A DNA stretch of 10,648 bases. Origin: HIMB59 sp038124765 (GTDB lineage: Bacteria > Pseudomonadota > Alphaproteobacteria > HIMB59). The stretch is from the NCBI GenBank assembly GCA_038124765.1, contig JAYPCO010000032.1, positions 1 through 10,648 on the forward strand, written 5' to 3'. The notes under the pieces are model-generated. The model ran no database searches. It worked only from the letters and a program-made list of their open reading frames with translations, and was not told the origin of the DNA. Positions 7,465-10,648 of this stretch are shown here, one piece after another; position 1 is the stretch's first letter; every line of letters starts with the position of its first letter. The position numbers and the translations under genes are program-made.

Positions 7465-9386
7465 GTAAGCTTTTTACTTTTAAACCGGTCTGGCTGCTCG
7501 CCTGTCTTTTTATCTTAGGCTGCACCGCTAGCAGCACCAACCTCTCACAACGAAATAACGCAGACTTACTGCAGTCAGAGTCACAATTATTAGCTCAGCA
7601 GGGGATTAAATATTTAGATAGTCAACGCTATGAAGACGCCTCTAGCGCGTTTAACCAGGCGCTCCAGTTGGATATTCAAAATTCTTATTTACAATTTTTT
7701 AATGCGCATACCTATCACCTCATGGCAAAATATGAGGACCAAACAAAATATGAATTAGCTGAGCAAGGCTACAAGCTCTCTTTAAAATTTGATTCCAACA
7801 ATAATATTTCTCGAGTCTATCTAGGTCATTTGTATCTAGAGCAAAAACGCTTTGATGAAGCAATGATTGTCTTCGCGGATGCTGTGTACTATGAAAGTGA
7901 TAGTGCGGACTTATTCTATGCTTTAGGGTATGCCTCCTATTATGCGCAAGAGCCTGAAGTAGCAGATTTTGCTTTTCAAAAAGCGTGTGAACTGGATCAA
8001 TTATCAGCGCGCTGTTTAGAAAAACAATTGATCGTGAAAGCCTCCCTCAATCAAATAGAGGACGCCAATCAATTATACTCCCAGTATGCCGCTCTTACGG
8101 TTCCGGAAGATCCTAATTTATCTTTATATAAAAGAAGAATGCAAGACTGGCAGGATGTCTATGAAATTTCCAACGACAACCCCGCGATTTTATTAGCGCA
8201 AAATGATAATGATAATGACCAAGATGATTTCATGTCTGATGATTTTAATGAGAATAATGAAGTGGATTTCACAGCTGATGATGACAGCGAGGAGAATGAA
8301 AATCAAAATAATTCAGCTGAAGCGGATAGGGCAACTGAACTTGCACTAACCCAAGGGGGAGTTGTGAGCAGCGTCAGTGATGCGGATATTGAAAAAGAAC
8401 TTTTGCAGGAAAATATGGTCATCGCGGATGTGGTGATTATTTCATCGCGCGAACAAAAAGGGACACGAAGCGGTGTTAATATTCTTAACGGTCTAACCCT
8501 GCAATTTGGCGATACCACTGATGACTTAGGTACTACTGCCGGATATGCGTATTCTTTTGATAATACCGCCTCTACCAAAAATAATATAGTGACGAATATT
8601 TCCTTTCCTTCAATTAACTACTCTTTAAATATTGCCAATGCTAATGCAGCAAACAATGAAATTTTAGCGCGCCCTAGTTTAGTGGCCTATAAGGGGGAGA
8701 CCTCGGAGTTTTTTGTAGGAACGCAAATTCAAGCAGCCATAGCAGGCAATAGTGCGGCGGATGTTGATACACTTGAAATCTCAGATAATATTGGTGTTCA
8801 CCTTTCTCTAACCCCAATAGAAATCACAGATAATAAAATTAAGATGAATCTCATGGTCAAGCGAACCTTTGTGAACTCGCCCAATACGAACGTTCAATTT
8901 ACCTATCAGCTCAATACTTCTAAAACTGAAGTGCAAGCAACCGTCGAATTGGCCCTAGATGATACTTTAATTATCAGTGGATTAAGCGAAAAGGAAACAG
9001 AGGTGGTTCGCGATGGCGTGCCGATCCTACAGGACATTCCAGTTGTACAGTATTTATTTTCAAATCAAATCACTTCTGATTTTAATCGATCAGTTTTAAT
9101 TTTAGTAACCCCGCGACTGCCCCAGTACACCAATCGCTCAGCGGCAACGATTAATGCCTTTGCTACAAAGATGAATATTTCTAACTCAGAAGCCTTGAAG
9201 GCATTTAAAAATAAGTATGCCGATTGGTTTAAACCCTATCCAAGTTGGTCGTCTGCGTTTCGTCAGCTAGATAAGAACATTTTGTATAAAGAATTTAGAA
9301 CCGGCGATGTTATGCTCGAACAATGGACCAGCAGTAATTCTCACCTCTATCGTTTAAAACAGGCGCAGAAATTTCTATACTTCTAA
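7461..9386 (+). CDS. TPR-containing secretin lipoprotein (outer-membrane secretion channel)
   Basis: The 641-residue product is read from ATG 7461, not the ATG at 7440, because only the former puts a lipoprotein signal at the N-terminus (lipobox ILGC, Cys21). Residues about 45-180 form TPR-like helix pairs (IKYLDSQRYEDASSAFNQAL, LGHLYLEQKRFDEAMIVFAD). A very acidic Asp/Asn/Glu linker follows (about 247-290), then the secretin barrel domain (about 318-555). That domain has VIADVVIISSREQ at its start, LARPSLVAYKGETSEFFVG, and the signature VPILQDIPVVQYLFS (520-534) ending with VLILVTPRLP. An 85-residue extension follows, where other secretins carry a pilotin-binding S-domain. Secretins form 12-15-subunit outer-membrane pores in type II/III secretion, type IV pili and phage export. 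The usual N0/N1/N3 ring domains are not evident and TPRs take their place. No GspE-, GspF- or pilin-like gene is in the window. It overlaps both neighbours (ATGA before, TAATG after), implying coupled expression. Confidence 0.92.
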   Translation: MSKLFTFKPVWLLACLFILGCTASSTNLSQRNNADLLQSESQLLAQQGIKYLDSQRYEDASSAFNQALQLDIQNSYLQFFNAHTYHLMAKYEDQTKYELAEQGYKLSLKFDSNNNISRVYLGHLYLEQKRFDEAMIVFADAVYYESDSADLFYALGYASYYAQEPEVADFAFQKACELDQLSARCLEKQLIVKASLNQIEDANQLYSQYAALTVPEDPNLSLYKRRMQDWQDVYEISNDNPAILLAQNDNDNDQDDFMSDDFNENNEVDFTADDDSEENENQNNSAEADRATELALTQGGVVSSVSDADIEKELLQENMVIADVVIISSREQKGTRSGVNILNGLTLQFGDTTDDLGTTAGYAYSFDNTASTKNNIVTNISFPSINYSLNIANANAANNEILARPSLVAYKGETSEFFVGTQIQAAIAGNSAADVDTLEISDNIGVHLSLTPIEITDNKIKMNLMVKRTFVNSPNTNVQFTYQLNTSKTEVQATVELALDDTLIISGLSEKETEVVRDGVPILQDIPVVQYLFSNQITSDFNRSVLILVTPRLPQYTNRSAATINAFATKMNISNSEALKAFKNKYADWFKPYPSWSSAFRQLDKNILYKEFRTGDVMLEQWTSSNSHLYRLKQAQKFLYF

Positions 9387-10195
9387 TGAGATATTTCATT
9401 CTTTTTTGCTATGGTCTGCTCTTAAGCATCCCGCTCAGTGCTGCAGAATACAATAATAAAAACTGTCAAATGTGTGTTATGGATTTTCGCAATAATGAAC
9501 AATCGGTCATTTCAAATTCTAATTATACCGGCAGTATTTTTAAAGATTCTAACTTAAGCCAATCGCAGATTACCAATACCAATCTTTCTAGTGCTAATTT
9601 TGTTGATTCCTATTTAAATAATGTGGAATTTGAAAACGTGTTATTTACCAATGCCAACCTCTCTTTTGCGAGTTTTCGAAAATCAAACTTTCAAAACACT
9701 GATTTTATTAGTGCTTTCATGCATTCAATTAACTTTGAACTATCGAGTTTCAATGAGGCATTTTTTAATAATGCAGAAATGTCCTTTTTAAAAGGAATGG
9801 AAGCTAGCTTTAATAATAGTAATTTTAGTTTCGCCGATCTTGAGATGGCAGACTTAGAGTATGCGCAGTTTAATCACTCCAAATTTAACAACACCGTTTT
9901 TAACAGTAGTAATTTAAAATATGCTACTTTTAAAAATTCAGATTTAACGCGGGCGTATTTTAGAAGTATCCATGGGGCAGATATAGTATTTGAAGATTCA
10001 GTGCTATCGGCGGCTGACTTTCAAGGATCAGACTTACGATTTGCCACTTTTAAAAACACCATCTTATCCAAAGTTAATTTTTCTGGCGCGAATTTAAAAT
10101 ACGCATCCTTTGATAATGTCATAGGGTTTACTTCGGCCAATTTTTGTAATGCGACCATGCCCGATGGTACGGTCAAAACTTGTCCGACAGAATAA
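9386..10195 (+). CDS. Exported pentapeptide-repeat protein coupled to the secretin
   Basis: This 269-residue protein has a signal peptide (residues 1-19/20, cleavage around SAA). After a short CxxC-containing N-terminus (CQMC, Cys27 and Cys30), nearly the whole chain (about 42-255) is pentapeptide repeats. Phe or Leu recurs every five residues (NTNLSSANFVDSYL, LKYATFKNSDLTRAYF), giving an almost uninterrupted right-handed beta-helix. It closes with a typical cap, ANFCNATMPDG, then TVKTC. Cys254 and Cys266 match the cap of the gap-interrupted pentapeptide protein. The ATG shares its A with the secretin's TAA, and there is no Shine-Dalgarno sequence, so translation should follow the secretin. 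Cytoplasmic relatives (MfpA, Qnr) mimic DNA and bind gyrase, but this one is exported, so a structural or binding role in the periplasm or outside the cell is more likely. Being the secretin's substrate, plug or assembly partner is possible but unproven. Confidence 0.93.
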   Translation: MRYFILFCYGLLLSIPLSAAEYNNKNCQMCVMDFRNNEQSVISNSNYTGSIFKDSNLSQSQITNTNLSSANFVDSYLNNVEFENVLFTNANLSFASFRKSNFQNTDFISAFMHSINFELSSFNEAFFNNAEMSFLKGMEASFNNSNFSFADLEMADLEYAQFNHSKFNNTVFNSSNLKYATFKNSDLTRAYFRSIHGADIVFEDSVLSAADFQGSDLRFATFKNTILSKVNFSGANLKYASFDNVIGFTSANFCNATMPDGTVKTCPTE

Positions 10196-10197
10196 AA

Positions 10198-10641
10198 CTA
10201 CTTTACTTTAGCGGCAATCTTATGAATGTTATGGATATGCGTGCGCAGCGCTCTGAACGATATTAATAACTCTGAAATATACAAAACAAAACTGATAGCC
10301 AGTAATATCAAACTAATAGAGAACAGTGTCAAGGGTAGGCTGGTAGACGATCCAAAAGTTAAAAGAAGGGCACTAATCATTAATAAACAATTAATCATAA
10401 TTAAGACAATCGTGGTTACTAATAAGTAGAGACGCTGCTGATAGGTTCGAATATGAAAGGAAAAATGTTTCCCATTATTTAAGATTTTAATGCTTTGTGG
10501 GTCTTTTTCTAAATCCTCTCTGGTTTTTCTTAAGAGGGAAGCGAGCGTGGCATAACGATCTCCCAGTAACCATAAAAACAAGGGAACCGAGAAGAATAAC
10601 GTTGCTATGATTTGAGGAAGTTTATCATAAATATCTGACAT
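10198..10641 (-). CDS. DUF2721-like small integral membrane protein
   Basis: This is a 147-residue product on the minus strand, convergent with the pentapeptide gene and only 2 bp from its stop. Three hydrophobic segments are visible: about residues 8-27, 71-95 and 101-125. After the first comes a charged loop, GDRYATLASLLRKTREDLE, then an Arg/Gln-rich run (IRTYQQRLYLL) leading into the second helix. The third ends in SELLISFRALRTHI. This order (TM, R-rich loop with a DR/NR-like motif, paired TMs, final S/E-rich amphipathic end) matches my memory of DUF2721 proteins, whose function is unknown. The start is uncertain: the seven bases upstream of ATG 10641 are pyrimidine-rich with no ribosome site, and the window ends there, so a longer N-terminus is possible. 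It looks like a background chromosomal gene unrelated to the export genes. Confidence 0.75.
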   Translation of the reverse strand: MSDIYDKLPQIIATLFFSVPLFLWLLGDRYATLASLLRKTREDLEKDPQSIKILNNGKHFSFHIRTYQQRLYLLVTTIVLIMINCLLMISALLLTFGSSTSLPLTLFSISLILLAISFVLYISELLISFRALRTHIHNIHKIAAKVK

Positions 10642-10648
10642 GAGAGGA

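Noticed and set aside
9386..10195. Qnr/MfpA-type quinolone resistance (gyrase-mimicking) pentapeptide protein
   Set aside because: The protein has a signal peptide, a CxxC and a cysteine cap, and is coupled to a secretin. All of this points outside the cytoplasm, where gyrase is not present.
1..10648. CRISPR array, insertion sequence, tRNA/rRNA or phage genes
   Set aside because: No regular direct repeats with spacers, transposase or integrase motifs, terminal inverted repeats, or tRNA-like folds were seen. The only periodicity is the pentapeptide coding pattern.

Overview
The window is a stretch of low-GC proteobacterial chromosome with standard codon use (TGA is used as a stop, for example at 7462-7464). 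The only good phylogenetic marker is the 3' end of polA. Its O-helix and following segments (NFGIIYGIS, LFGRKSH, FAERQAINAPIQGT) look more like alphaproteobacterial PolA of the Rickettsiales/Holosporales kind than gammaproteobacterial PolA. I therefore lean towards an AT-rich, possibly host-associated alphaproteobacterium. This is an inference from memory of the family, not from a search. Two 100-base runs of N (2450-2549 and 5662-5761) are scaffold gaps, probably of unknown true length, and each interrupts a gene.

Layout. (1) 1-573: C-terminal end of DNA polymerase I, cut by the window edge. (2) 764-6206: a plus-strand block whose products all carry a Sec-type signal peptide or signal anchor. 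These are a cysteine-rich secreted protein (764-2263), a pentapeptide-repeat protein 14 bp downstream and broken by the first gap (2278-3583), a second large secreted protein that is a diverged paralogue of the first (3770-5239), a small cysteine-containing secreted protein running into the second gap (from 5254), and a 99-residue helical exported protein (5907-6206). The two large paralogues have a Ser/Thr-rich alternating segment between two cysteines. It resembles the membrane-inserting region of aerolysin/ETX-MTX2-type beta-pore-forming toxins, but this is tentative. (3) 6389-10195: a tightly overlapped operon. A TTG-initiated 28-codon mini-ORF has the best Shine-Dalgarno sequence of the operon and overlaps an OpuAC-like solute-binding protein. 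That gene overlaps a TPR-secretin lipoprotein by ATGA, and the secretin gene overlaps a second exported pentapeptide-repeat protein by TAATG. (4) 10198-10641, minus strand: a DUF2721-type three-helix membrane protein, convergent with the operon.

How it may fit together. Eight of the ten annotated proteins (setting aside the mini-ORF peptide) have an N-terminal export signal, and one is an outer-membrane secretin. No ATPase, inner-membrane platform, pilin, or ABC permease/ATPase gene is present. The most interesting reading is an accessory export or host-interaction locus between polA and a DUF2721 gene: a reduced secretin with a TPR-type periplasmic part, a ligand-binding protein lacking its transporter, two beta-helical pentapeptide proteins with the same cysteine-bearing C-terminal cap, and two paralogous toxin-like secreted proteins. 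The functional link between the two blocks is inferred from proximity, shared pentapeptide architecture and shared export, and is not proven by the sequence.
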